From contig NZ_CP131130.1 in NCBI RefSeq assembly GCF_033705735.1, positions 124,001 through 188,000 of the forward strand: a stretch of DNA of 64,000 nucleotides, written 5' to 3'. The position numbers were made by a program, and so were the translations under genes. Below, one piece after another: positions 18,085-26,853 of the stretch; position 1 is the first letter of the stretch; each line of letters opens with the position of its first letter. The notes beneath the pieces were generated by a model. It saw nothing but the letters and a program-made list of their open reading frames with translations. It was not told where the DNA came from and did not search any database. Source of the stretch: Shinella zoogloeoides. GTDB taxonomy: Bacteria > Pseudomonadota > Alphaproteobacteria > Rhizobiales > Rhizobiaceae.

Positions 18085-18588
18085 TCAAGTGCCGGTTGTG
18101 GCCCGCCTCGCCACGGTCGCCTCATAGGCCGCGCGCAATTCGTTGAAGACCGAGCGGGCAGGCGGCGGGCCGCCGAGATGGATGGCGCGCAGTTCCTCCA
18201 TGAAGGCGTCCCACATCGCCGGCCCGCCCTCTTCCAGAAGCTCGGCGCGGATGGAGAGTTCCTCCGTCACCGGCAGGAAGCGCCGGCCCCAGGCGCCCAT
18301 CATGGCGAAGACCGGCACGAGCGCGATGCCCATCTCGGTGAGGCTGTAGAGCGCCTTCTGCTTGTGGCTCGGATCGTCCGCCTTGCTGATCAGCCCTTCC
18401 TCGACCAGCCGGCGAAGGCGGTCCGCCAGGATGTTCGAGGCGATGCCTTCCTCCGATTTCGTCAGAAGCTCGCGGAAATGCCGGCGGTTGCCGAACATCA
18501 TGTCCCGCAGCACGATCAGGCTCCAGCGATCCCCGAGGATTTCCAGTGTAAGATTGATCGGGCAGCCGGAGCGGCGGGTATCCTTCAT
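18085..18588 (-). CDS. HxlR-family transcriptional regulator
   Basis: 167 residues. The HxlR winged-helix signature is clear: RSGCPINLTLEILGDRWSL at the N-terminus with the conserved Cys, then RHFRELL, IASNILADRLRRLVEEGLI and ALYSLTEMG. The C-terminal 60 residues are longer than in the smallest family members. It is transcribed divergently from the DHFR-like gene at 18701, which it probably controls. HxlR proteins often sense electrophiles or redox state through the Cys, which is inference here. Confidence 0.92.
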   Translation of the reverse strand: MKDTRRSGCPINLTLEILGDRWSLIVLRDMMFGNRRHFRELLTKSEEGIASNILADRLRRLVEEGLISKADDPSHKQKALYSLTEMGIALVPVFAMMGAWGRRFLPVTEELSIRAELLEEGGPAMWDAFMEELRAIHLGGPPPARSVFNELRAAYEATVARRATTGT

Positions 18589-18700
18589 GCAGTCTCTCCA
18601 AAAACTGCTTGCATAGTAAAATCGGTTTCTCTATCCATCAACCAGTTGCAATTCGCAATCGGTTTAGTGCAGCGGCACGGCCGCAACGGAGGACAGGACC
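18589..18700. promoter_or_regulatory. Divergent promoter region with repeated ATCGGTTT and a TTGC-N5-GCAA dyad
   Basis: AT-rich intergenic DNA between the HxlR regulator and the DHFR-like gene. ATCGGTTT occurs twice in direct orientation (18621-18628 and 18658-18665), and TTGCAATTCGCAA (18646-18658) forms a short dyad. These are candidate HxlR operator elements; I cannot choose between them. Confidence 0.4.
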
Positions 18701-19261
18701 ATGGCAAGGCTGATCATCTGGAATCTCGTGACGCTCGACGGCTTCTTCGAGGGCGAGACGAAATGGGACCTCGGTTTCCACGGCAAGGCCTGGGGGCCGG
18801 AACTGGAAGCGCTCAGCATGGAGTTCGGCGCATCTGCGGGCCTCCTCGTCTTCGGCCGCGTCACCTATGAGGGCATGAAGGCCTACTGGACGACGACGGA
18901 GGACGAGGGCGAGGTGAAGACCTTCATGAACGCCCTGCCGAAGCTCGTCGCCTCGCGCACCCTCGCGTCCTCCGACTGGAACAATACCGAGGTGACGGCC
19001 GATATCGTCGGCGAGCTCTCCCGCCGCAAGCAGGCGCTGGACAAGCCGATCTATGTCTTCGGCAGCGCCGAACTGACGGATTCGCTGCTCGAGGCGGGGC
19101 TGGTCGACGAGGTGATGCTGGGCATCGTGCCGGTGCAGCTCGGCAAGGGCACGCCCTTCTTCAAGGACGGTGCGCGGCGCGACTTCGATCTCGTCGAGGC
19201 AAGGCCGCTTTCCAACGGCACGATCCTTACGCGCTATGCGCCGGAGGGCGTCAGCCTCTGA
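18701..19261 (+). CDS. Dihydrofolate-reductase-like (RibD C-terminal domain) protein
   Basis: 186 residues of the RibD_C/DHFR fold. It starts with the strand MARLIIWNLVTLDGFFEG and has GLLVFGRVTYEGMKAYW, LPKLVASRTL, IYVFGSAELTDSLLEAGLVDE and the final VEARPLSNGTILTRY. These proteins use NAD(P)H, but most small stand-alone members have no assigned substrate, and it need not be a true dihydrofolate reductase. It is divergent from an HxlR regulator. Its 3' end overlaps the convergent pdeM gene by 11 bases. Confidence 0.88.
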   Translation: MARLIIWNLVTLDGFFEGETKWDLGFHGKAWGPELEALSMEFGASAGLLVFGRVTYEGMKAYWTTTEDEGEVKTFMNALPKLVASRTLASSDWNNTEVTADIVGELSRRKQALDKPIYVFGSAELTDSLLEAGLVDEVMLGIVPVQLGKGTPFFKDGARRDFDLVEARPLSNGTILTRYAPEGVSL

Positions 19262-19976
19262 GATTGGCGAAGCGCACCGAATAGATACGGTCGCGGCCGA
19301 GCATGTGGGCGACGAGGCTCTGCCGGTCGAAGAGGCCGGTCATCGCCCTGTGCCGCAGGTCGAGCCCGCCGGTCATGATGCCGAAGGCGGGCATCAGAAG
19401 GCGCCTGCCGTCGGTCGCAAAGCATGGGCGGCGCACCGCCTTCTCGCGGCGGATCACGGTGGCGGCCGGATGCAGGTGCCCGGCGATCTCGCCGGCCGGG
19501 GAGAGGAGCGAGGGCTCGTGCCGGAAGGCAAGGCCGGCATAGTGGAGTTCGTCGGCCGACTGGCCCGGCAGGTCCACGGTGCCGTCCGGATCGTGGTTGC
19601 CGTTGATCCATATCCATTCGCGCCCGCGCGCCAGTTCCGAAATCTTCGCGCGGAAAATTTCGGGCAGATGGGCCGAGCCGACGCGGTCGTGGAAATTGTC
19701 GCCCAGGCTGACGACGATGGCGGGATCGTGCCGGGTTATGACGGCCTCCAGCATCTTCAGCGTCGCCAGCGTATCGTAGGGCGGCAGCATCATGCCGCGG
19801 CGGGCGAAGGCCGCGCCCTTTTCCAGATGCAGGTCGGAGACGACGAGCAGGCGCGTTTCCGGCAGATAGAGCGCGCCGAGCGGATCGCACACGGCCTCGA
19901 CGCCGGCGATGACTGCGCGCGCGGAAACGGCGCCGAAATCCTGAATATCCATCGATGCCAGAGCCAGTCTCTGCAT
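19251..19976 (-). CDS. pdeM: Ligase-associated DNA damage response endonuclease PdeM
   Basis: 241 residues of the calcineurin-like metallophosphoesterase fold. The metal ligands are seen in order: VSDLHLEKGAAF, SLGDNFHD, INGNHDPDG and AGHLHPAA. It matches the PdeM family that accompanies the Lhr-type helicase in bacterial DNA repair clusters. The ATG at 19976 is chosen because it gives the N-terminus MQRLALASMDIQ with an AGGAA upstream; an internal ATG at 19952 is possible. It lies 14 bases after the helicase stop, so the two are one operon. The usual ATP-dependent ligase and exonuclease partners are not adjacent. Confidence 0.88.
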   Translation of the reverse strand: MQRLALASMDIQDFGAVSARAVIAGVEAVCDPLGALYLPETRLLVVSDLHLEKGAAFARRGMMLPPYDTLATLKMLEAVITRHDPAIVVSLGDNFHDRVGSAHLPEIFRAKISELARGREWIWINGNHDPDGTVDLPGQSADELHYAGLAFRHEPSLLSPAGEIAGHLHPAATVIRREKAVRRPCFATDGRRLLMPAFGIMTGGLDLRHRAMTGLFDRQSLVAHMLGRDRIYSVRFANLRG

Positions 19977-19990
19977 GCCCGTTGCTTTTC

Positions 19991-22516
19991 CTAAATACCG
20001 GCCTCGCCCATCGCCTCGGCGATCAGGTCTTCGGCGGCTTCCGCCAGAAGCGAATCCTGCGCCTCGCCCGCCACCGTCTCCTTGCCGATTTCCAGCATGA
20101 TCGGCACGGCAAGCGGTGAGATGCGGTCGAGCCGCCGGTGGGTGATGTGGCCCTTGATTCGCGCCAGCATATCGCCCAATCGCTGAATATCCAAAAGCCC
20201 CGCCGCCGCATCGGCGCGCGTGGCCTCCAGCAGGATATGATCCGGCTCGTGGCTGCGCAGCACGTCGTAGATGAGGTCGGCGGAAACCGTGACCTGCCGC
20301 CCGGTCTTTTCCTTGCCCGGATGGCGCTGCTCGATAAGGCCGGCAATCACGGCGCAATTGCGGAAGGTGCGCTTCAGCATGAAGCTCTCGTCCAGCCATG
20401 CCTCCAGATCGTCGCCCAGCATGTCCTCGTCGAAGAGGTTTTCGAGCGAAGGACGCTCGACGGCGAAGCTGTAGCCGAGATCGTCCAGCGCCCAGACGGC
20501 GAGCGAATAGTCCGTCGCCACGAAACCGAGCGGCCGGCGGCCGGCGCGCTCCAGCCGCCGCGTCAGCAGCATGCCGAGCGTCTGGTGCGCCAGCCGTCCC
20601 TCGAAGGGATAGGCGACCATGTAATGCCGGCTGCCGCGCGGAAAGGTCTCGATGAGGAGCTCGTCGCGCTTCGGCAGGCTGGAGACGTCGCGTTGCAGGG
20701 CCAGCCAGTCGCGCACCTGCCCGGGCAGTTCGCCCCAGCGCTGCGGATCGTCCAGCATGCCGCGCACCTGGTCGGCGAGATAGGTGGAGAGCGGGAACTT
20801 GCCGCCCGCATAGGCCGGCACCTTCGGATCGAGCGAGAAGGCCTGGGAAACGAGGCATTCGTTCTCGCGGATGCCCTCGAAGCGCAGCACCTTGCCGGAG
20901 AACAGGAAGGTGTCGCCGGGCGAGAGCATTTCGAGAAAATATTCCTCCACCTTGCCGAGCGAGGCCCCGCCGCGCCCGACCGCGCCCTTCGCACCGCGCT
21001 TGACCATGCGCACGTTCAGCATCGGCATCTCGACGATGGTGCCGAGGTTCAGGCGGTATTGCTGCGCGACCTGCGGGTTGGAGACGCGCCAGAGACCGTC
21101 GACGGTCTCGCGGATGCGGGCGTAGCGCTCGTAGGTCTTCAGCGCATAACCGCCCGTCGCCACGAACTGTACGATGCGCCCGAATTTCTCGCGGGGAAGC
21201 CCGGTATAGGGCGAGGCGGTGGTGACTTCGGCAAAGAGCGCGTCCTCGTTAAAGGGCGCGGCGCAGGCCATGCCGAGGACGTGCTGGGCGAGCACGTCGA
21301 GCGTGCCCTCGCCGACGGGGGGCGTGTCCTGCGCGCCGAGATAGTTGGCGTCGAGCGCCGCCTGGCATTCCATCACCTCGAAGCGGTTGGCCGGCACGAG
21401 GATGGCGCGGCTCGGCTCGTCCATGCGGTGGTTGGCGCGGCCGATGCGCTGGGCGAGCCGGGAAGCCCCTTTCGGCGCACCGACATGGATGACGAGATCG
21501 ACGTCGCCCCAGTCGATGCCGAGGTCGAGTGTCGAGGTGGCGACGACCGCGCGCAGGCGGTTCTCCGCCATGGCCTGCTCCACCTTGCGCCGCTGGCCGA
21601 CATCGAGCGAACCGTGGTGCAGGGCGATCGGCAGCGTGTCCTCGTTGATGTTCCAGAGTTCCTGGAAGAGGATTTCCGCCTGGCTGCGCGTGTTGACGAA
21701 GAGCAGCGACGTCCTGTGCGCCTTGATCGCTGCATAGACCTCGGGCATCGCATATTTCGCCTGATGGCCCGACCACGGCACCCGTTCCTCGCTTTTCAGG
21801 ATGGTGATGATCGGCTTCGCCCCGCCCGGCGCGGTAACGAGCCCGGCATGGTTTTCCGCATCGGGCGACTGCGCGACCAGCCAGCGGCGAAGGTCCATCG
21901 GCTCGGCGACGGTGGCCGAAAGGCCGATGGTGCGCAGCCCCGGCGCAAGCCGGCGCAGGCGCGCGAGGCCGAGCGAGAGGAGATGGCCGCGCTTGGAGGT
22001 GACGAGCGAATGCAGCTCGTCGAAGATGACGTATTTCAGGTCCTTGAAGAAGCGCGGGGCCTCGCCGTTGGCGATGAGGAGGGCGACCTGTTCCGGCGTC
22101 GTCAGCAGGATGTCCGGCGGATTGAGGCGCTGGCGCTGGCGTTTTGCCTGCGGCGTGTCGCCGGTGCGCGTCTCGATGGTGATGGGCAGGCCCATTTCGG
22201 AGACGGGCTTCATCAGGTTGCGCTCGATATCGACGGCGAGCGCCTTCAAGGGCGAAATGTAGAGCGTGTGGATGCCGGTGAAGGCGGAGCCGGACGGGAT
22301 TTTGCCGCGCTGCGCAAGATCCGTCAGCGCCGGCAGGAAGCCGGCCAGCGTCTTGCCCGCGCCGGTGGGCGCGATCAGGAGCAGGCTCTCCCCCGCCGTG
22401 GCGCGCCCCAGGAGCTCCATCTGGTGGGCACGCGGCTGCCACCCCTTGGCCGCGAACCAGTCGGCGAAGGGTTTGGCAAGGAGGGAGGGGCTGGCGGCGG
22501 AATCGGCGATGCTCAC
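19991..22516 (-). CDS. Ligase-associated DNA damage response DEXH-box helicase (Lhr-like)
   Basis: 841 residues, the length of the short Lhr-type helicases linked to bacterial DNA repair. Motif I is APTGAGKT (49-56) and motif II is FDELHSL. SATVAEP is motif III, and HHGSLDVGQR with STLDLGIDWGDVDLVIHVG and QRIGRAN(H) form the second RecA domain, followed by the winged-helix and Lhr-specific C-terminal part. It is a 3'-5' DNA translocase/helicase, paired here with PdeM directly downstream. No LexA-type box was visible in its short upstream region. Confidence 0.92.
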   Translation of the reverse strand: MSIADSAASPSLLAKPFADWFAAKGWQPRAHQMELLGRATAGESLLLIAPTGAGKTLAGFLPALTDLAQRGKIPSGSAFTGIHTLYISPLKALAVDIERNLMKPVSEMGLPITIETRTGDTPQAKRQRQRLNPPDILLTTPEQVALLIANGEAPRFFKDLKYVIFDELHSLVTSKRGHLLSLGLARLRRLAPGLRTIGLSATVAEPMDLRRWLVAQSPDAENHAGLVTAPGGAKPIITILKSEERVPWSGHQAKYAMPEVYAAIKAHRTSLLFVNTRSQAEILFQELWNINEDTLPIALHHGSLDVGQRRKVEQAMAENRLRAVVATSTLDLGIDWGDVDLVIHVGAPKGASRLAQRIGRANHRMDEPSRAILVPANRFEVMECQAALDANYLGAQDTPPVGEGTLDVLAQHVLGMACAAPFNEDALFAEVTTASPYTGLPREKFGRIVQFVATGGYALKTYERYARIRETVDGLWRVSNPQVAQQYRLNLGTIVEMPMLNVRMVKRGAKGAVGRGGASLGKVEEYFLEMLSPGDTFLFSGKVLRFEGIRENECLVSQAFSLDPKVPAYAGGKFPLSTYLADQVRGMLDDPQRWGELPGQVRDWLALQRDVSSLPKRDELLIETFPRGSRHYMVAYPFEGRLAHQTLGMLLTRRLERAGRRPLGFVATDYSLAVWALDDLGYSFAVERPSLENLFDEDMLGDDLEAWLDESFMLKRTFRNCAVIAGLIEQRHPGKEKTGRQVTVSADLIYDVLRSHEPDHILLEATRADAAAGLLDIQRLGDMLARIKGHITHRRLDRISPLAVPIMLEIGKETVAGEAQDSLLAEAAEDLIAEAMGEAGI

Positions 22517-22590
22517 CGCCCTAAGCTAGTGAGCGGCGCGTGAATGTGAAGTCGTGGACCGAAAAAACAGGCCGCCGCCGGGGCAGGCGG

Positions 22591-22839
22591 TCAATCGCGC
22601 CACGAGAGGATCGTCATGAAGACGGGCGTCAGGACCAGCAGGCCGGCGATGGAAAACAACGGCCCGTAGAGGAGCGCGCTGAGGGGAATTTCGGAAAGGC
22701 ATGTCCCGACCCCGTCAGAAAGGCAATTGTACGAGCCCCCTTCGACGATGCCGTAGACGGGCAGAAACAGCCCCGCGACGATCAGGCTGGCGAGGATCGC
22801 CAGGATGGCGGAGAGGACAAGGCGGCCAAGGGTCTTCAT
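22591..22839 (-). CDS. Small membrane protein of unknown function
   Basis: 82 residues with two clear hydrophobic helices (about 8-30, VLSAILAILASLIVAGLFL; about 52-76, ALLYGPLFSIAGLLVLTPVF). A 20-residue loop between them contains two cysteines (YNCLSDGVGTCLSEI) that could form a disulfide in the periplasm. I do not recognise a family. Codon use fits the neighbours and the hydrophobic pattern is too regular for a chance frame. It is likely an inner-membrane protein. Confidence 0.62.
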   Translation of the reverse strand: MKTLGRLVLSAILAILASLIVAGLFLPVYGIVEGGSYNCLSDGVGTCLSEIPLSALLYGPLFSIAGLLVLTPVFMTILSWRD

Positions 22840-22879
22840 GCCTCCGCAATACCGGGATTTCCCGCCCCGGCCAACGCCC

Positions 22880-23509
22880 CTACATGGCGATATAGCGGTC
22901 GGCGCGGTGGTTGACGGTGAGGAAGAGGTTCAGCACCACGGCGCCGACCACCGAGCAGAGCACGATGAAGGGCGCGGCGACGGCGAAGGCGGCGGCCAGC
23001 ACGACGAGGTCGAAGGCGAGCTGGACGAGGCCGGCGGGCCAGCCGAAGCGCTCCTGCAGATAGACCGCGAGCACGCCGATGCCGCCGAGGCTGGCGCGGT
23101 GGCGGTAGAGGCCGAGCAGGCCGAAGCCGAGCAGGATGCCGGCCAGCACCGCCGTCCACATCGGATCGATGCTGTCGATGCTGAGGAAGTGCGGCTGGAG
23201 CTCGGTGATGAGCGAGGTGAGGGCGACGGCGGCGATGGTCTTGATGGTGAAGGCGCGGCCGAGGCGCTTGAGGGCGAGGATATAGAACGGGATGTTCACG
23301 ACGGTATAGTAGAGGCCGAAGCTGACGCCCGTGAGATAATGCAGGATGAAGGCGACGCCGGCGGTGCCGCTGGCCACGAGGCCGGCGCTGCCCATCAGGG
23401 CAAGGCCGAGCGCGGCGATCATGCTGCTGGCGAAGAGGCCCTGCGCGTCCTCCAGCAATGTGTGGCGGGTGGGTGTGGGGTTCCAGAAGCCGAAGTGCCG
23501 CTTGTCCAT
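22880..23509 (-). CDS. YitT-family membrane protein
   Basis: 209 residues from MDKRHFGFWNP; a longer frame exists, but this ATG has a GGAG ribosome site at good spacing. About five to six transmembrane helices are seen (ASSMIAALGLALMGSAGLV, GVAFILHYLTGVSFGLYYT, TAVLAGILLGFGLLGLYR, VVLAAAFAVAAPFIVLCSVV). The GTAGVAFILHYLTG segment matches the DUF161/YitT repeat. No transport substrate is established for the family. It lies next to the TPR-methyltransferase gene on the same strand, 19 bases downstream. Confidence 0.85.
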   Translation of the reverse strand: MDKRHFGFWNPTPTRHTLLEDAQGLFASSMIAALGLALMGSAGLVASGTAGVAFILHYLTGVSFGLYYTVVNIPFYILALKRLGRAFTIKTIAAVALTSLITELQPHFLSIDSIDPMWTAVLAGILLGFGLLGLYRHRASLGGIGVLAVYLQERFGWPAGLVQLAFDLVVLAAAFAVAAPFIVLCSVVGAVVLNLFLTVNHRADRYIAM

Positions 23510-23528
23510 GGCAGATCTCCGATGGTTC

Positions 23529-24482
23529 TCAGTTGCAGGCCTGGCCGTGGTGCCGGGCGAGGAAGAGCAGGCCCTGCACGGGCTGGCCGGCATCCCGGCG
23601 GATCACGCTTCTTTCGAGGGCGAGAAGGTCGAAGCCGCTTTCGGCCAGCCGCCGGCGGATGAAGGCTTCCGGATGGGCATAGCGCAGGGAGGGGCGCAGC
23701 AGCGGCGCATCGCCCGTCCCGCCGTCCTCGACCGAAAAGGCGAAGAGCCCGCCCGGCCGCGCAAGGCGCGCCACGCTCGGGAAGACCTCGGCAAGGTCGC
23801 CGAGATACATCAGCACGTCCGCCGCGCTGACGAGATCGGCGCGCGCCTCGGGCCCGTCCGCGAAAAGGCCGCTTTCCTCGGCGGGAAGCGAAAGGTCGGC
23901 CTGGGCGAGATGGTCGTAGACGGCCTTTTCCTCTGCCTTGGCGAGCATGCCGGCGGAAAGGTCGAAGCCCTCCAGCCGGCCGGCATGGGCGCGGAATTCC
24001 ACGCCGAAAAGGCCGGTGCCGCAGCCGATGTCGCAAACGAGGCCGAATTTGCTGTCCGCGCCGGCATGTTTCAGCACCAGCCGGGCGAGCGTCTGCGGAA
24101 CGGTATAGTCGAGCTTTTCGACGAGCGCCGTGTCGAAGCGGTCGGCATAGTCGTCGAAGAGGCGCTCGACATAGGGCATCGGCGGCGCGGCGGGCGGTTC
24201 GGCGGCGCCGAGCACGGCGAGCTTGAGGGTCGCGCCAAAGATGTCGGACGGGTCGAGCGCGACGACCTTTTCGAGCGCGGCGGTCGCCGCCTCCTTCCGG
24301 CCCGATTTCTCGGCATATTCGGCGAGCCGGAACCACCCGGCGGCCCAGAGCGGCACCTGTTCGAGCGCCTGTTCCATGAGTTCCGCAGCCTCCGCGAACT
24401 CGCCGGATTCCGCGAACATGCGGGCATAGTCGGCGCGGCGGTCGGCGATGAGATCGCCGGAGGAGAAATGCGGGCTCGTCAT
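23529..24482 (-). CDS. SAM-dependent methyltransferase with N-terminal TPR-like repeats
   Basis: 317 residues. Residues 1-90 are helical repeats of TPR type (AEAAELMEQALEQVPLWAAGWFRLAEYAEK and the following ATAALEKVVALDPSD block, quoted in part). The class I methyltransferase core follows, with motif I VCDIGCGTGLFG, an acidic FDLS loop, LVSAADVLMYLGDL and GGLFAFSVEDG. It corresponds to the group of predicted methyltransferases with TPR repeats; the substrate is unknown, though the repeats suggest a protein partner. The start at 24482 has an AAAGGTG ribosome site and removes an unconvincing N-terminal extension. Confidence 0.88.
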   Translation of the reverse strand: MTSPHFSSGDLIADRRADYARMFAESGEFAEAAELMEQALEQVPLWAAGWFRLAEYAEKSGRKEAATAALEKVVALDPSDIFGATLKLAVLGAAEPPAAPPMPYVERLFDDYADRFDTALVEKLDYTVPQTLARLVLKHAGADSKFGLVCDIGCGTGLFGVEFRAHAGRLEGFDLSAGMLAKAEEKAVYDHLAQADLSLPAEESGLFADGPEARADLVSAADVLMYLGDLAEVFPSVARLARPGGLFAFSVEDGGTGDAPLLRPSLRYAHPEAFIRRRLAESGFDLLALERSVIRRDAGQPVQGLLFLARHHGQACN

Positions 24483-24626
24483 GGGCACCTTTGATGCGGG
24501 AAAGCTGGCTGAGCTACATGGCAGGGCCGTTGCAAAAGGCAAGCGATTTCTCATGAAGCCCGCTTGCTTGCCGCGGGCGCGGTGACGGCTTATCTGGATG
24601 GACACGAATTTTTGGAGAATCAACCG

Positions 24627-24893
24627 ATGTCGAATGGCGTGAACGGCTTTCTCGGCGACACACCGGTCCGCGTGATCGTCAAGCTGCTGATCCTGTCGGT
24701 GGCCGTGGGCTTCCTGATGTCGATCTTCGGGCTCTATCCGCATGACATCCTCATCGCCGCGCGCGATTTCGTCATCGACCTGTGGAACACCGGCTTCAAG
24801 ACGCTGGGCCGCCTCGGCGACTACCTGCTGCTCGGCGCCGCCATCGTCGTCCCGGTCTTCATCGTCATCCGTCTCTTGAGCTACCGTCGCTGA
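24627..24893 (+). CDS. Small two-helix membrane protein (DUF6460-like)
   Basis: 88 residues from MSNGVNGFLGDTPVRVI, with a TGGAGA ribosome site. Two hydrophobic helices are evident (about 17-40, LLILSVAVGFLMSIFGL; about 65-84, LLLGAAIVVPVFIVIRLL). Between them is the conserved PHDILIAARDFVIDLWN segment, probably amphipathic. I recall such proteins as a small alphaproteobacterial DUF family without function. It ends two bases before the CAP-domain gene, so the two are co-transcribed. Confidence 0.78.
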   Translation: MSNGVNGFLGDTPVRVIVKLLILSVAVGFLMSIFGLYPHDILIAARDFVIDLWNTGFKTLGRLGDYLLLGAAIVVPVFIVIRLLSYRR

Positions 24894-24895
24894 TC

Positions 24896-25378
24896 ATGAT
24901 CTCCCGCAGACACTTCCTTGCCGCCTCCGGGGCGGCCGTCGCCGCGCTTGCCGCCGGCTGCACCACCCGCCCGCCGGCCCCTTCCGCCGGTACCGGCAGC
25001 GACCAGACCGCCGCCTCGCTCGCCCTGGTCAACAAGCTGCGCGCCACGCGCGGCCTGCCGGCGCTTGCCGCCGACGGCGCGGCGCAGCGCGCCGCCATGG
25101 ATCAGGCAAGCCGCATGGCCGCCGCCGGCCGGATGGAGCACAATATCGGCCTCGGCGCGAATTTCGGCAAACGCATGAAGGGCATGGACGTGGCGCTTCC
25201 GGCCGCCGAGAACATCGCCGCCGGGCAGGCAGGCGCGGCGGAGGCCTTCGAGGCCTGGCACCAGTCGCCCAAGCACCTTGCCAACATGCTGGGCAACTAT
25301 CGCGGCCTCGGCGTCGCGGTCGTCTCCAATCCGGCGTCCGGCAACCGGCGCTACTGGGCGATGGTGCTCTCGAACTGA
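24896..25378 (+). CDS. CAP-domain (SCP-like) lipoprotein with Tat-type signal
   Basis: 160 residues. The N-terminus combines a twin-arginine motif SRRHFLA (R4, R5) with a lipobox LAAGC (C22), so it should be exported, lipidated and membrane-anchored. The mature CAP domain shows LVNKLRATRGLPAL, ASRMAAAGRMEHN, AAENIAAGQAGAAEAFEAWH and SPKHLANMLGNYRGLGVAVV, the usual His/Glu-lined cavity. CAP proteins in bacteria have varied, often unknown roles in the envelope. It starts 3 bases after the DUF6460-like gene stop. Confidence 0.88.
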   Translation: MISRRHFLAASGAAVAALAAGCTTRPPAPSAGTGSDQTAASLALVNKLRATRGLPALAADGAAQRAAMDQASRMAAAGRMEHNIGLGANFGKRMKGMDVALPAAENIAAGQAGAAEAFEAWHQSPKHLANMLGNYRGLGVAVVSNPASGNRRYWAMVLSN

Positions 25379-25386
25379 GCGGGATT

Positions 25387-25460
25387 GCCCCTCGCCCCAT
25401 GCACAACATGCTCCCTCTCCCCGCTCGCGGGGAGAAGGTGCCGGCAGGCGGATGAGGGGC
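25387..25460. repeat. RIME-like mosaic repeat
   Basis: GCCCCTCGCCCC at the left, the CTCTCCCCGCTCGCGGGGAG palindrome in the centre and GCCGGCAGGCGGATGAGGGG at the right. It is the same module as at 10962-11008, lying between the CAP-domain gene and the MATE pump. Confidence 0.82.
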
Positions 25461-25485
25461 TGCAGGGGCAGCGGGGGACGGAAAC

Positions 25486-26832
25486 ATGAGCGCAGCGACG
25501 ATAGAGGAAAACGAAGGGGCCGGTCCCTTCGAGGTGACGCACCGGCTGGTGCTGTCCATCGCCATTCCCATGACGCTCGGCTTCCTGACGACGCCGCTGC
25601 TCGGCCTCACCGACACGGCGGTCGCAGGCCGGCTCGGCTCGGCCGATGCGCTGGCCGGCATGGCGGTCGGCTCGGTGCTCTTCGATCTCCTGCTCGGCAG
25701 CTTCAACTTTCTGCGCGCCTCCACCACCGGGCTCGTCGCCCAGGCCTTCGGACGCGGCGACCGGCGCGAGGAGCAGGCGGTCTACTGGCGCTCGCTCACC
25801 ATCGCGCTCTGTTGCGGCCTGGCGATCGCGCTGCTTTCGCCGCTCCTGCTCTCCGCCGGCCTCTTCCTGATGGCGCCGTCGCCGGCCGTCGCCGAGGTGA
25901 CCTCGACCTATTTCACCATCCGCGTGCTCGCCGCGCCCATGGCGCTCGCCAATTATGCGCTGCTCGGCTTCGTGCTGGGACGCGGGCAGGGCGTGACGGG
26001 GCTCGCCCTGCAGGCGATCATCAACGGCATCAACATCGTGCTGTCGATCACCCTCGGCCTCGGGCTCGGCTGGGGCGTCGCCGGCATCGCCTGGGGCACC
26101 TTCACCGGCGAGACGGTCGGCATGCTCGCCGGCCTCCTCATCGTCGTCACCCGTTTCGACCGGGTGCATCGCCCGGCGCGGGCGGAGATCTTCGCCCGCG
26201 CGCGCATGAAGGCGCTGTTCTCGCTCAACCGCGACATCATGATCCGCACCTTCGTGCTGATCGGCGCCTTCGCCATCATGACACGCATCGGCTCGTCCAT
26301 GGGCCCGCTGGTGCTGGCGGCCAATGCGGTGCTGATGAACATCTTCCTCGTGGCCGGCTATTATCTCGACGGCATCGCCAATGCGGCCGAGCAGCTCGTC
26401 GGCCGGGCTTTCGGTGCGAATTTCCGTCCGGCCTTCGACCGCGCCGTCCGGCTCACGTTCCTCTGGTCCTTCGGCCTCGGCATCGTGACGACGCTGCTCT
26501 TCCTTCTTTTCGGTGCGAATGTGATCGGCTTCCTGACGACGACGCAAAGCGTGCAGGCGGAGGCCGTGAAATACTTGCCCTGGGCGGCGCTGACGGCGAT
26601 CACCGGCGCGCTCGCCTTCCAGATGGACGGGGTCTATATCGGCGCGACCTGGTCCTCGGCCATGCGCAACATGATGCTGGCCGCCTTCGTCGGCTATCTC
26701 GCGGCGCTCGCCCTCTTCGTGCCACTCCTCGGCAATCACGGGCTCTGGCTCGCGCTCAACCTGTTCCTGGCGTTTCGGGGGATTTTCCTGGCGCTCCGCC
26801 TGCCGAGGCTGGCGGGGCGGCAATTCGCTTGA
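25486..26832 (+). CDS. MATE-family efflux transporter (DinF-like)
   Basis: 448 residues, about twelve transmembrane helices in two similar halves. The N-terminal half has MTLGFLTTPLLGLTDTAVAGRLGS and LLGSFNFLRASTTGLVAQAFG, which are typical of the DinF branch of MATE pumps. It should export organic cations or metabolites using H+ or Na+. The gene stands alone between a RIME-like repeat and the convergent DUF2934 gene. The substrate cannot be inferred. Confidence 0.9.
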   Translation: MSAATIEENEGAGPFEVTHRLVLSIAIPMTLGFLTTPLLGLTDTAVAGRLGSADALAGMAVGSVLFDLLLGSFNFLRASTTGLVAQAFGRGDRREEQAVYWRSLTIALCCGLAIALLSPLLLSAGLFLMAPSPAVAEVTSTYFTIRVLAAPMALANYALLGFVLGRGQGVTGLALQAIINGINIVLSITLGLGLGWGVAGIAWGTFTGETVGMLAGLLIVVTRFDRVHRPARAEIFARARMKALFSLNRDIMIRTFVLIGAFAIMTRIGSSMGPLVLAANAVLMNIFLVAGYYLDGIANAAEQLVGRAFGANFRPAFDRAVRLTFLWSFGLGIVTTLLFLLFGANVIGFLTTTQSVQAEAVKYLPWAALTAITGALAFQMDGVYIGATWSSAMRNMMLAAFVGYLAALALFVPLLGNHGLWLALNLFLAFRGIFLALRLPRLAGRQFA

Positions 26833-26853
26833 GGCCTTTCAGCGGACCGGCCG

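Noticed and set aside
22517..22590. LexA box before the Lhr-type helicase
   Set aside because: No GTTC-N7-GTTC or similar alphaproteobacterial SOS box was found in the short upstream region.
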